Of a DNA stretch of 64,000 nt, positions 9,494-17,132 are shown piece by piece; positions within the stretch are counted from its first letter, which is position 1; the number at the start of each line of letters is the position of its first letter. This DNA comes from Salegentibacter sp. 24 (GTDB taxonomy: Bacteria > Bacteroidota > Bacteroidia > Flavobacteriales > Flavobacteriaceae): NCBI RefSeq assembly GCF_004362395.1, contig NZ_SNWE01000005.1, forward strand, positions 124,001 through 188,000. The letters are read 5' to 3'. Position numbers and translations under genes: made by a program. The notes below the pieces were generated by a model that was not told where the DNA came from, made no database searches, and saw nothing but the letters and a program-made list of their open reading frames with translations.

Positions 9494-9946
9494 TTAACGT
9501 TTTTCTTTAGAATCCATTAAGATTGTCACAGGCCCGTCATTGATCAACTCAACTTTCATATCGGCTCCAAACTCCCCTGTCCCTATCGGTTTTCCCAAAT
9601 TTTCCTCCAGTTTTTCAATAAACTTCTCATATAACGGCACAGCCAACTCAGGTTTTGCCGCTTTTATAAAACTCGGCCTGTTCCCCTTTTTTGTAGAAGC
9701 GTGCAGCGTAAACTGACTAACCACAATAGCATCTCCATCCACATCTAATAATGAGAGGTTCATCGCATCATCAGCATCATTAAAAATGCGCATTTTTACG
9801 ATCTTATTGCAAAGCCAGTCAATGTCTTCCTGGGTATCGTCACTTTCAATTCCCAATAAAATTAAAAGGCCATGCTTCATTACCGCATTTATTCCGTGTT
9901 TTATTTGCACGGAAGCTTTTGAAACCCGTTGTAAAACAACTCTCAT
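9494..9946 (-). CDS. dtd: D-aminoacyl-tRNA deacylase
   Basis: DTD removes D-amino acids (and glycine mischarged on tRNA-Ala) from tRNA. The 150-residue protein begins MRVVLQRVSKASV and has both active-site signatures, VSQFTLHASTKKGNRPSF near residue 78 and the C-terminal GPVTILMDS cross-subunit Gly-cisPro segment. Length matches the family. Its ATG overlaps the rsgA stop codon (ATGA), indicating translational coupling with that gene. Confidence 0.96.
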   Translation of the reverse strand: MRVVLQRVSKASVQIKHGINAVMKHGLLILLGIESDDTQEDIDWLCNKIVKMRIFNDADDAMNLSLLDVDGDAIVVSQFTLHASTKKGNRPSFIKAAKPELAVPLYEKFIEKLEENLGKPIGTGEFGADMKVELINDGPVTILMDSKEKR

Positions 9947-10893
9947 TTTTTTGGATAAATATCGGTTCTGTAATTATCTTCTTCTCCTTCCAAAATCTGC
10001 AAATAACTTTTATAACGGCTCCATGCGATCTCACCCTCTTCCAGTGCATCTTTTACTGCACATTGTGGCTCTTCCAGATGTAAGCAATTATGAAATTTGC
10101 AATCCTGTTTGATTCTAAAAAATTCCGGAAAATAATTGCCTAATTCCTCCCTTGCAATCTCTACAACTCCAAAACCTTTAATTCCGGGGGTATCAATTAT
10201 CCTGGCATCAAAATTAAGGTCGAACATTTCAGCAAAGGTGGTAGTATGCTGACCTTGCTTATGTTGTTCGGAAATTTGAGAAGTTTTCAAATTAAGACCG
10301 GGTTCTATCATATTGATCAAGGTGGATTTTCCAGTTCCGCTGTGGCCTGCGAACATACTTGTTTTACCCAGCATTATTTCCTTCACTTTATCTACATTTT
10401 TTCCTGTGGTAGCGGAAATACCAATACACTGGTAACCTGCATTCCTATAAATAGCTGCCAGATATTTTATTTCTACCAGTTCGTCTTGGCTGTAGGTATC
10501 TACCTTATTAAAAAGCAAAACCGCATTTACATGGTAAGCTTCGGCGGTGACCAAAAAACGATCTATAAAAGTGGTCAGGGTGGGTGGATTATTTAAAGTA
10601 ATCAACAAAAAAACCTGATCTATATTAGCCGCGATAATATGGGTTTGTTTAGAGAGGTTGACCGATTTACGAATAATGTAATTCTCCCGATTTTCGATCT
10701 TTTTGATCACACCCTGTTCTGCACCCTCTTTGTCCTCAATATCAAATTCTACGCGATCACCAACAGCCACCGGGTTCGTACTTTTAATTCCTTTTATTCG
10801 GAATTTCCCTTTAATCCGGCAATCATAAAATGCTCCAGCCTCACTTTTCACCTGGTACCAGCTTCCGGTAGATTTATAAACGGTTCCTTTCAT
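9943..10893 (-). CDS. rsgA: Ribosome small-subunit-dependent GTPase RsgA
   Basis: A circularly permuted GTPase that acts late in 30S subunit assembly. Domain order is an N-terminal OB fold (about 1-75), the permuted G domain with LLFNKVD (G4) before GHSGTGKSTLINM (G1, P-loop) and DTPG (G3), then a C-terminal zinc-binding region with CKFHNCLHLEEPQC. The 316-residue length is standard. It is coupled to dtd by a 4 bp overlap. The region upstream, between it and the DAHP synthase gene, holds a large inverted repeat (10903-10996). Confidence 0.96.
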   Translation of the reverse strand: MKGTVYKSTGSWYQVKSEAGAFYDCRIKGKFRIKGIKSTNPVAVGDRVEFDIEDKEGAEQGVIKKIENRENYIIRKSVNLSKQTHIIAANIDQVFLLITLNNPPTLTTFIDRFLVTAEAYHVNAVLLFNKVDTYSQDELVEIKYLAAIYRNAGYQCIGISATTGKNVDKVKEIMLGKTSMFAGHSGTGKSTLINMIEPGLNLKTSQISEQHKQGQHTTTFAEMFDLNFDARIIDTPGIKGFGVVEIAREELGNYFPEFFRIKQDCKFHNCLHLEEPQCAVKDALEEGEIAWSRYKSYLQILEGEEDNYRTDIYPKK

Positions 10894-10902
10894 TCACATT
10901 AT

Positions 10903-10996
10903 GGGTTTTAAGTAGCCGTTTGAAAAGTTTTCTAAACGAGTTCAGCCTGAGAAAACCCAGAACACTTCAAACAGCTACTTTGCTAAAATAGCAAAA
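10903..10996. repeat. Nested inverted repeats in the gap between rsgA and the aromatic operon
   Basis: AGTAGCCGTTTGAA at 10911-10924 is complementary to TTCAAACAGCTACT at 10966-10979 with one mismatch. Inside it GTTTTCT (10927-10933) pairs with AGAAAAC (10950-10956). A further small hairpin, TTTGCT/AGCAAA, follows at about 10979-10994. There is also a competing GGGTTTT / AAAACCC pairing between 10903-10909 and 10952-10958. On the minus strand this lies just after the DAHP synthase/chorismate mutase stop codon, so it could be a terminator or processing structure, though it lacks a clean T-run. Confidence 0.55.
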
Positions 10997-11046
10997 GCAG
11001 TATTCACTACTTGCCTTTAAACCAAAAATCATGGAAACAAGACTGG

Positions 11047-12129
11047 TTAAGATTTCATGATCTTTTCCTGGTGGTTAATAGATTCCTGGTGAACTGCCTT
11101 AAATAAACGTAGAATAAACTCTTCGCTCAGACCGTGTTGTTCTCCTTCGAGGACCATATTTCCAAGAATCTCATTCCATCTTTTGGTTTGTAAAACAGAA
11201 ACATTCTGTGATTTTTTAACCTGGCCAATTTCATCGGAGATTTTCATTCTTTTGGAAAGCAGTTCGATCAATTGGTTATCGGCTACATCAATTTTGGCTC
11301 TTAAAGTGCTTAATTTATTCTGAAATTCTTCGCTTTCTGAAACCTCTTTTCTAATCTTCAAATCTTTCATAATCTGAATAAGTGTAGCTGGAGTGATTTG
11401 CTGTGCAGCGTCACTCCAGGCATCATCGGGAGTGTGGTGGGTCTCGACCATAAGTCCGTCATAATTAAGATCTAAAGCAGTTTGACATAGATCAAAAATA
11501 ATATCCCTGCGGCCGGCGATATGCGAAGGATCCAAAATTAGGGGAAGATCTGGAAATTTATTTTGAAGCTCAATTGCAATCTGCCATTCCGGATTATTTC
11601 GATACTTTGTCTTTTCATATGCTGAAAAGCCACGGTGAATCACTCCTAAATTTTTAATATCGGCAGTATGGAATCTTTCTACAGCCCCTAACCAAAGTGA
11701 TAAATCTGGGTTTACCGGATTTTTAACCAATACGGTTTTATCGGTTCCTTTAAGTGCATCGGCAATATCCTGCACAATGAAGGGTGAAACCGTAGTTCTG
11801 GCACCAATCCAAAGAATATCTACATCGTTTTCCAAGGCAAGGTCTACGTGATTCGCATTGGCTACTTCGGTAGTGGTCAACATCCCGGTTTCTTCTTTGG
11901 CTTTTTTCAACCATTTCAAACCTAGGGCGCCAACACCCTCAAAATTTCCAGGTCTTGTTCTGGGCTTCCAAATTCCTGCTCTTAACACCGTAGCATCGGT
12001 ATCTTTTAACTGGTGGGCAATCTTTAAAACCTGTTCTTCGGTTTCAGCACTGCAAGGCCCGGCGATTACTAGCGGATGATCTAATCCGAAATCATCTAAC
12101 CATTTTCTTAGTTCTTTCTTGTTTTCCAT
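11047..12129 (-). CDS. Bifunctional DAHP synthase / chorismate mutase
   Basis: A 360-residue fusion. Residues 1 to about 265 are a type I-beta DAHP synthase, condensing phosphoenolpyruvate and erythrose 4-phosphate (GPCSAETEEQV, LRAGIWKPRTRPGNFEG, WIGARTTVSPF, VKNPVNPD, HRGFS, LDPSHIAGRRD). Residues about 275-360 are an AroQ-type chorismate mutase (LRAKIDVADNQLIELLSKRM ... IGQVKKSQ). In characterised fusions the mutase domain also mediates feedback inhibition by prephenate or chorismate. It is the last gene of the pheA-aminotransferase-tyrA operon, so one transcript covers pathway entry and the branch to Phe and Tyr. Confidence 0.95.
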   Translation of the reverse strand: MENKKELRKWLDDFGLDHPLVIAGPCSAETEEQVLKIAHQLKDTDATVLRAGIWKPRTRPGNFEGVGALGLKWLKKAKEETGMLTTTEVANANHVDLALENDVDILWIGARTTVSPFIVQDIADALKGTDKTVLVKNPVNPDLSLWLGAVERFHTADIKNLGVIHRGFSAYEKTKYRNNPEWQIAIELQNKFPDLPLILDPSHIAGRRDIIFDLCQTALDLNYDGLMVETHHTPDDAWSDAAQQITPATLIQIMKDLKIRKEVSESEEFQNKLSTLRAKIDVADNQLIELLSKRMKISDEIGQVKKSQNVSVLQTKRWNEILGNMVLEGEQHGLSEEFILRLFKAVHQESINHQEKIMKS

Positions 12130-12152
12130 AATTTAAAATTTAATCCTGATTA

Positions 12153-13001
12153 CTAGTTTATTCCGTTTAAAATTGATTTGATATGATTGGTACGTTGCAT
12201 TTCATTATAGACTTCCTGAAAATCATCTTTTTCAATAAGCTCTTTAAAATGCGTAAGGTTATTAATGTATTCTTTGAGCGTTTCCAGCACATTCTCCTTA
12301 TTTTCCTGAAAAATAGGTGACCACATAGCAGGAGAACTTTTAGCCAGCCTAACTGTGGAAGCAAATCCACTGCCCGCCAAATCAAAAATATCCCGCTCGT
12401 TACGTTCCTTTTCCAAGACCGTTTTCCCCAGCATAAAGGAACTGATATGCGATAAATGTGAAACATAGGCGATATGGCGGTCGTGCGAAACAGGATCCAT
12501 ATACCTGATGCGCATTTCCAGTTTTTGAAAAATATCCAGGGCTCTTTCCTGGAGTTTAAACGCCGTCTTTTCTACCTCGCATATGATATTTGTTTTATTC
12601 CTGTATAAATTAGCAATAGCAGCCTGAGGACCAGAAAATTCAGTTCCTGCGATGGGATGAGAGGCTAAGAAATTCCTACGATTTGGGTGATTGGCAATAT
12701 TTTTACAAAGCCCCGATTTTGTAGAACCAGTATCAAAAACCAATGTATTTTCATTTACTAGATTTAATACCTGCGTTATTACCCCATTTGCAACATCAAC
12801 TGGAACTGCAACTATCACAACATCTGCATGGCCAACATCTCCCAGCTTCGCTACATCATCTACAATTCCGAGTTCTTTTGCTTTTTTTAAATTTTTTTCA
12901 TCGGCATCGCTTCCGAAAATTTCTGCTTTAGGGAAAGCCGATTTAATGTCAAGCGCAAAAGATCCACCTATAAGTCCTATTCCTATTATTTGAACTATCA
13001 T
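12153..13001 (-). CDS. tyrA: Prephenate dehydrogenase
   Basis: Converts prephenate to 4-hydroxyphenylpyruvate with NAD(P)+, the tyrosine branch. The 282-residue protein opens with a Rossmann motif IIGIGLIGGSFALDI and carries the catalytic histidine segments ASHPIAGTEFSGP and SHDRHIAYVSHLSHISSFML. No mutase or ACT domain is attached; the mutase is in the next gene. It is 23 bp upstream of the DAHP synthase/mutase gene and 85 bp downstream of the aminotransferase gene. Confidence 0.94.
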   Translation of the reverse strand: MIVQIIGIGLIGGSFALDIKSAFPKAEIFGSDADEKNLKKAKELGIVDDVAKLGDVGHADVVIVAVPVDVANGVITQVLNLVNENTLVFDTGSTKSGLCKNIANHPNRRNFLASHPIAGTEFSGPQAAIANLYRNKTNIICEVEKTAFKLQERALDIFQKLEMRIRYMDPVSHDRHIAYVSHLSHISSFMLGKTVLEKERNERDIFDLAGSGFASTVRLAKSSPAMWSPIFQENKENVLETLKEYINNLTHFKELIEKDDFQEVYNEMQRTNHIKSILNGIN

Positions 13002-13086
13002 CTTTTATTTTTTTATATCCCTATTGAGGGATTTACAAAAGGTATACAATATTAACCTCTTAGTTGTTTTATTCTTGCTGCCAGCA

Positions 13087-14241
13087 TTAAGCAGCTTTTA
13101 TTCTTTTGATTGCCCTACTGATATTTTCTTCAGTAGCACAAAGTGAGAAGCGTATATAGCCCTCGCCATTACTTCCGAAAATGAACCCCGGCGCTGTAAA
13201 AATATGGTACTTGTTCAATAGAAAATTCACAAAAGCTTCTGCGTTTGTTCCCATGGGAACTTTTGCCCAAACAAACATACCGGTCTGGTCCTTTTCGGGT
13301 TCACATTGCAAGGCTTCAGCAAGCTCAAGTACTTTTTCTTTCCGGCTTTGATAAATTTCATTCTGGGAAGAAAACCAGTCTCCATTGAGTCTTAATGCTG
13401 CCGCTGCTCCGGCTTGAAGCGGGTAAAACATCCCACTATCCATATTGGTTTTTACTTTTAAAATCGAGTTCAGGTTTTTTTCACTCCCGCAAATCATTCC
13501 TATTCTCCAACCTGCCATATTAAAGCTTTTACTCAGGGAATTCAATTCCAAAACAACGTCCTTAGCACCTTGAACTGCTAAAATACTTTTAGGATCCTCA
13601 TTGAGAATGAAACTATAAGGATTGTCATTTACTATCAGAATTTTATGGGTTCGAGCAAATGCTACCAGCTCTTCAAAAAGACTGTCGTTTGCAGATGCAC
13701 CCGTAGGCATATGTGGATAGTTAACCCACATTAATTTCACTTTACTTATATCTTTTTCAGCCAGCTCTTTTAAATTTGGCAACCAATTTCCCTGGGCATT
13801 CAGATCGTAATAAACCGCTTTTGCGCCTACTAGCTCAGTAACCGAGGAATAGGTAGGATAGCCAGGATTTGGAATAAGCACCTGGTCACCCTCGTTTAAA
13901 AATGCCATAGAAATGTGGGTTATACCTTCTTTACTACCCATTAAGGGAAGAATTTCAGTCTCGGCATCCAGGGAAACCTGATAATGGTTTTTATAAAATT
14001 CAGCTATGGCATTTCTGAAGTCGGTAGTACCCTTATAGGGCTGATATTGGTGTGCTCCGGTATTGGTCAAAGCTTCATTTAAAGCCGAGATCACTTGTGG
14101 CGGCGGAGGCAAATCTGGACTCCCAATTCCCAGGTTAATAATATCTTTTCCGGCGGCGGCCATAGCACGTACCTCCCTCAATTTTGAAGAAAAGTAGTAC
14201 TCTTTTACGTGGTCCAACCTTTTTGCCTGCTGTATCATCAC
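13087..14241 (-). CDS. PLP-dependent aminotransferase (class I/II), probably aromatic
   Basis: A 384-residue fold-type I aminotransferase. The PLP-lysine lies in LNSLSKSFNMAGWRIG near residue 240, with the phosphate-binding NDNPYSF and NLGIGSPDLPPP substrate segment also present. By family it resembles LL-diaminopimelate aminotransferase-like enzymes, but its place between pheA and tyrA argues that it converts phenylpyruvate and 4-hydroxyphenylpyruvate to Phe and Tyr. The ATG overlaps the pheA stop by 4 bp, so the two are translationally coupled. A second ATG follows immediately; the exact start is uncertain by one codon. Confidence 0.88.
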   Translation of the reverse strand: MMIQQAKRLDHVKEYYFSSKLREVRAMAAAGKDIINLGIGSPDLPPPPQVISALNEALTNTGAHQYQPYKGTTDFRNAIAEFYKNHYQVSLDAETEILPLMGSKEGITHISMAFLNEGDQVLIPNPGYPTYSSVTELVGAKAVYYDLNAQGNWLPNLKELAEKDISKVKLMWVNYPHMPTGASANDSLFEELVAFARTHKILIVNDNPYSFILNEDPKSILAVQGAKDVVLELNSLSKSFNMAGWRIGMICGSEKNLNSILKVKTNMDSGMFYPLQAGAAAALRLNGDWFSSQNEIYQSRKEKVLELAEALQCEPEKDQTGMFVWAKVPMGTNAEAFVNFLLNKYHIFTAPGFIFGSNGEGYIRFSLCATEENISRAIKRIKAA

Positions 14242-15062
14242 AAACTATTTTTATAGGTTCCTAATATTGTTAATCGCTCTGTCATAACTTCCAGAATATC
14301 CATTGCTTTTTGAAATTCGGTATAATCTTCAAAGGTAATATCAATAAAAAATGAATATTTCCAGGGAAATTCAATTATTGGCATACTTTGTATTTTAGTC
14401 ATATCCAGATTAAAATCCCTTAAAATATTTAATACTGAAACCAGACTGCCTCGTTTGCTTTCCAGCTCAAACTTCAAAGATGCTTTATCTATTTTATCAC
14501 CATTAGGTTCTTTCTTTTTAGTACTGATAATAAGAAAACGCGTGGCATTACTTTTTTTAGTATGAATGCTTGCGGCTAAAATTTCTAACCCGAATAGTTC
14601 TGCTGCAACCTTACTGGCCACTGCCGCCACTTTTGTACTGCCTTTTTCAGAGATTCTTTTAGCTACTTCTGCTGTATCAGCATCTTCGATCAATTTAATA
14701 TGCGGATGCTTTTTAAAGAATTCTTTGCACTGCAAAAGTGCCATGGGATGCGAATAAACTTTCTTTATATTCTCTATTTTTTGACCAGGCATCGCCATAA
14801 AATTCATATCTATTGGGATATAATGTTCCCCTACCACCTTCAAATCATTTTCATCAATCAAGGCGTAATTTGGCAGAATAGAACCTGCAATGGAGTTTTC
14901 AATAGCCATTACCCCTTCGGTAGCTTCGCCTTTCAAAAGGCTTCTAGTAAGCTGGGCAAAAGACATACACTCTAACACCTGGACATCCTTATGGTAATAT
15001 TGCTGGGCCACCAAATGATGAAATGAACCCTGTACCCCCTGAATAGCTATAATTTTATCCAT
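14238..15062 (-). CDS. pheA: Prephenate dehydratase
   Basis: Turns prephenate into phenylpyruvate. Of the 274 residues, about 1-180 are the periplasmic-binding-like catalytic domain (IAIQGVQGSFHHLVAQQYY, GVMAIENSIAGSI, and TRFLIIS, the TRF catalytic motif), and about 195-274 an ACT regulatory domain (ESKRGSLVSVLNILRDFNLDM). The ACT motif that reads ESRP in E. coli is QSMP here, so the sensitivity to phenylalanine may differ. It is the first gene of the aromatic operon and is preceded by a leader peptide and terminator (15094-15224). Confidence 0.94.
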   Translation of the reverse strand: MDKIIAIQGVQGSFHHLVAQQYYHKDVQVLECMSFAQLTRSLLKGEATEGVMAIENSIAGSILPNYALIDENDLKVVGEHYIPIDMNFMAMPGQKIENIKKVYSHPMALLQCKEFFKKHPHIKLIEDADTAEVAKRISEKGSTKVAAVASKVAAELFGLEILAASIHTKKSNATRFLIISTKKKEPNGDKIDKASLKFELESKRGSLVSVLNILRDFNLDMTKIQSMPIIEFPWKYSFFIDITFEDYTEFQKAMDILEVMTERLTILGTYKNSL

Positions 15063-15093
15063 TTATTTATTATAATAATCCCACTTATTGAGT

Positions 15094-15122
15094 AAAAAAA
15101 AAGCCCCGATGTTTATCGGGAC
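15094..15122 (-). terminator. Attenuator terminator in the aromatic operon leader
   Basis: On the minus strand GTCCCGAT and ATCGGGGC form an 8 bp stem (15115-15122 with 15103-15110) with an AAAC loop, followed by nine Ts. It lies between the aromatic leader peptide and pheA, so it would stop the operon transcript unless disrupted. The TCCCG of its 5' arm (15117-15121) can pair instead with CGGGA in the leader codons (15158-15162). An A/T-rich flank on the other side could also let it act on the plus strand. Confidence 0.9.
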
Positions 15123-15146
15123 TTTTTTATATAATTCTTCATTTAA

Positions 15147-15224
15147 TTACATAGCATTCCCGTTCCTATTCCAGAAATAGAAATAAAAAAAATAGAATGC
15201 GTTCCAGCTAATTAAATGATTCAT
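15147..15224 (-). CDS. Aromatic leader peptide of the pheA operon
   Basis: A 25-codon ORF starting ATG at 15224 and ending TAA at 15147. It reads MNHLISWNAFYFFYFYFW from residue 1 to 18 and then seven further residues. Ten of the twelve residues 7-18 are aromatic (five Phe, three Tyr, two Trp), far beyond chance. It is followed by an intrinsic terminator and then by the prephenate dehydratase operon. This is the layout of a classical ribosome-mediated attenuator: ribosomes stalled for charged Phe, Tyr or Trp tRNA would leave CGGGA (15158-15162) free to disrupt the terminator. Confidence 0.88.
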   Translation of the reverse strand: MNHLISWNAFYFFYFYFWNRNGNAM

Positions 15225-15242
15225 TGTTTCATTGTTACTTGG

Positions 15243-15250
15243 CTAAAGTA
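15243..15250 (-). promoter_or_regulatory. Possible -7 element of the aromatic operon promoter
   Basis: TACTTTAG on the minus strand matches seven of eight positions of TAnnTTTG-type -7 boxes if the last A is tolerated, and lies 18 bases before the leader peptide ATG. No good -33 TTG is visible at the right distance, so the call is weak. The rest of 15251-15475 shows no gene. Confidence 0.4.
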
Positions 15251-15462
15251 GAATATAATTCCTAAATGAAAAATGATTTTTTAGGTTTTTTTAAGCCGTC
15301 TCCAGCTTTTTACAGACTTGATTTTTTTTCGAGAAAAACACAGAAATATTTCTAATGAGTTTAAAAATAAACACTGCGTAATTCCGAATTTAACAACGGA
15401 AAAACTTTCCTAAAAAACTAATATATCTATTTATGGCCTATTTTTAGCGATATAAAAATCCT

Positions 15463-15470
15463 TACTTTTG
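15463..15470 (+). promoter_or_regulatory. Possible gldA promoter -7 element
   Basis: TACTTTTG matches the Bacteroidota -7 consensus TAnnTTTG exactly. It ends 14 bp before the preferred gldA ATG at 15485, implying a very short untranslated leader. No convincing -33 box was found. Confidence 0.45.
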
Positions 15471-15484
15471 AAAAAATGCGTGCT

Positions 15485-16390
15485 ATGTCTATTTATGTGG
15501 AAGGAATTTCTAAATTTTATGGCGAACAAAAAGCGCTGGATTCCATTTCTTTTAAACTGAACAAAGGGGAAATTGTTGGTTTTCTGGGGCCAAACGGCGC
15601 GGGTAAATCTACCCTGATGAAAATTCTTACCGGTTACCTTTCTTTCTCCCAAGGTAAAGCGGAAGTAAATGGAATTTCCCTGAAGGACAATTTGCATAAA
15701 ATCCAGCAGCAAATTGGATACCTCCCTGAGCATAATCCTTTGTATACTGAAATGTATGTTCGAGAATATTTAGACTTTAATGCTAAAATATACAATACCG
15801 CTAAATCCAGAATAGAGCAGGTTATTGAACTAACAGGATTAAAACCAGAAGCCAATAAAAAAATCGAGCAACTTTCTAAAGGCTACCGACAACGCGTGGG
15901 ACTAGCCACTGCCCTGCTTCACGATCCAGAAGTTTTAATCTTAGACGAACCTTCTACGGGATTAGATCCAAATCAATTAGTAGAAATCAGGAATTTGATT
16001 AAGAATATTGGAAAGGAAAAATCGGGTAAAACAATTTTTCTCTCCACACATATTATGCAGGAAGTTGAAGCCATTTGTGACCGGGTGATCATTATTAACA
16101 AAGGAAAAATAGTTGCCGATAAGTATTTAAAAGATTTGCGAAAGGAAAACGATCAGGTGATCTTAGTGGAGTTCGATTACCGGGTTGAAGAAATCGCACT
16201 ACAAAATTTACCTCATTTAATTTCCGCTAAAAATATTGGTGGATTTGCCTATGAACTGACCTTCGATACCGGGGAAGATATGCGGCCTGCAGTTTTTGAT
16301 TTTGCACACGATAACGGATTAAAAACCCTCCAGTTAAACCAAAAAACCAAAAACCTGGAAAGTTTATTTGCCGAACTTACTCAAAGATAA
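15485..16390 (+). CDS. gldA: Gliding-type ABC transporter ATP-binding protein GldA
   Basis: An ABC ATPase of about 301 residues. Walker A is GPNGAGKSTLM near residue 40, the signature reads LSKGYRQRVGLA, Walker B LILDEPSTGLDP, and the switch histidine follows in FLSTHIMQEVEAICD. Sequence and length resemble GldA, which with GldF and GldG forms an ABC transporter linked to gliding in Flavobacterium johnsoniae. No gldF or gldG is adjacent here, so the membrane partners must be elsewhere and the symbol is a family-level assignment. An in-frame ATG three codons upstream (15476) is possible but would fall at the predicted transcription start. The 3' end overlaps the convergent gene by 14 bp. Confidence 0.82.
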   Translation: MSIYVEGISKFYGEQKALDSISFKLNKGEIVGFLGPNGAGKSTLMKILTGYLSFSQGKAEVNGISLKDNLHKIQQQIGYLPEHNPLYTEMYVREYLDFNAKIYNTAKSRIEQVIELTGLKPEANKKIEQLSKGYRQRVGLATALLHDPEVLILDEPSTGLDPNQLVEIRNLIKNIGKEKSGKTIFLSTHIMQEVEAICDRVIIINKGKIVADKYLKDLRKENDQVILVEFDYRVEEIALQNLPHLISAKNIGGFAYELTFDTGEDMRPAVFDFAHDNGLKTLQLNQKTKNLESLFAELTQR

Positions 16391-17132
16391 GTCGCCCGGT
16401 GTAATGTTCTTCTATCGCTACTTCCGGTGGGCGGTTTTTTGAAATTATATCCCCAAAACCAAAAATATCTCCTTTTAAGGATTGCTGCGGATTAATTATT
16501 AATTTATTGGTTCCCCGATGAAGGATATCGTAATGTTGAACAATCAAATCCTCAGCTTCCAGCCTTCCATCTCCATTTGCAAAAAACAGGTTCACATTTT
16601 CAGCGCTTCCAGTGAGGAAATAATTGGAAATATTATCATTTGTAATTCTTAGGTTTTCAACATGGAGATCAAGGATAAAATCTCCATCAGTATGGATATT
16701 GGGGTCGCGCTCCTGGTTGAAGGAGCGTAACCAGAGATCAGGGAATTTTAATTTCCCTAAGCCCTCTATAGCACTTCCACTGCTGTTTTGCAACCAATTT
16801 AAAGTAGGAGTAGTCACATAAATTTTGGTGATCTCATAATCCCGGAATAGGTTACAAGAATTTTCATTCCTAAGTTCAAGGCGTTTATTTACAACCTCAG
16901 CATGAATATCTTCAATAAGATTTCTGCCGGTTTCAATCTTCACTGTATATGCATCGCCCTGTTCAATAAATAGTTTTATCCGTTCATATACTATAATTTC
17001 TTCGAAAGCCTTTACCGTAAATTCCTGAGTGAAAATTTCTCCGGAAGTTTTAATACAGGTAGGTGCTTCCTTGGAATCACATCCTAAAATAGCAAAAAAC
17101 AAGATCGCTATACTTAAAATTCGCTTGTTCAT
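16377..17132 (-). CDS. Putative auto-transporter adhesin head GIN domain lipoprotein
   Basis: A 251-residue protein with a lipoprotein signal, MNKRILSIAILFFAILGC, the cysteine at 18 being the lipidation site. The rest is beta-rich with repeated short strands (FTVKAFEEIIVYERIKLFIE ... VKIETGRNLI), typical of DUF2807 head-GIN proteins found in Bacteroidota surface proteins. Probably anchored in a membrane of the cell envelope; role unknown. Its ATG overlaps the stop codon of the upstream PagL-like gene, so the two are coupled. Confidence 0.78.
   Translation of the reverse strand: MNKRILSIAILFFAILGCDSKEAPTCIKTSGEIFTQEFTVKAFEEIIVYERIKLFIEQGDAYTVKIETGRNLIEDIHAEVVNKRLELRNENSCNLFRDYEITKIYVTTPTLNWLQNSSGSAIEGLGKLKFPDLWLRSFNQERDPNIHTDGDFILDLHVENLRITNDNISNYFLTGSAENVNLFFANGDGRLEAEDLIVQHYDILHRGTNKLIINPQQSLKGDIFGFGDIISKNRPPEVAIEEHYTGRLIFE

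Noticed and set aside
15230-15241. A three-codon ORF (ATG AAA CAA TGA) just upstream of the aromatic leader peptide
   Set aside because: It shares no features of a leader and its stop overlaps the real leader start; probably chance, though a coupled re-initiation cannot be excluded.
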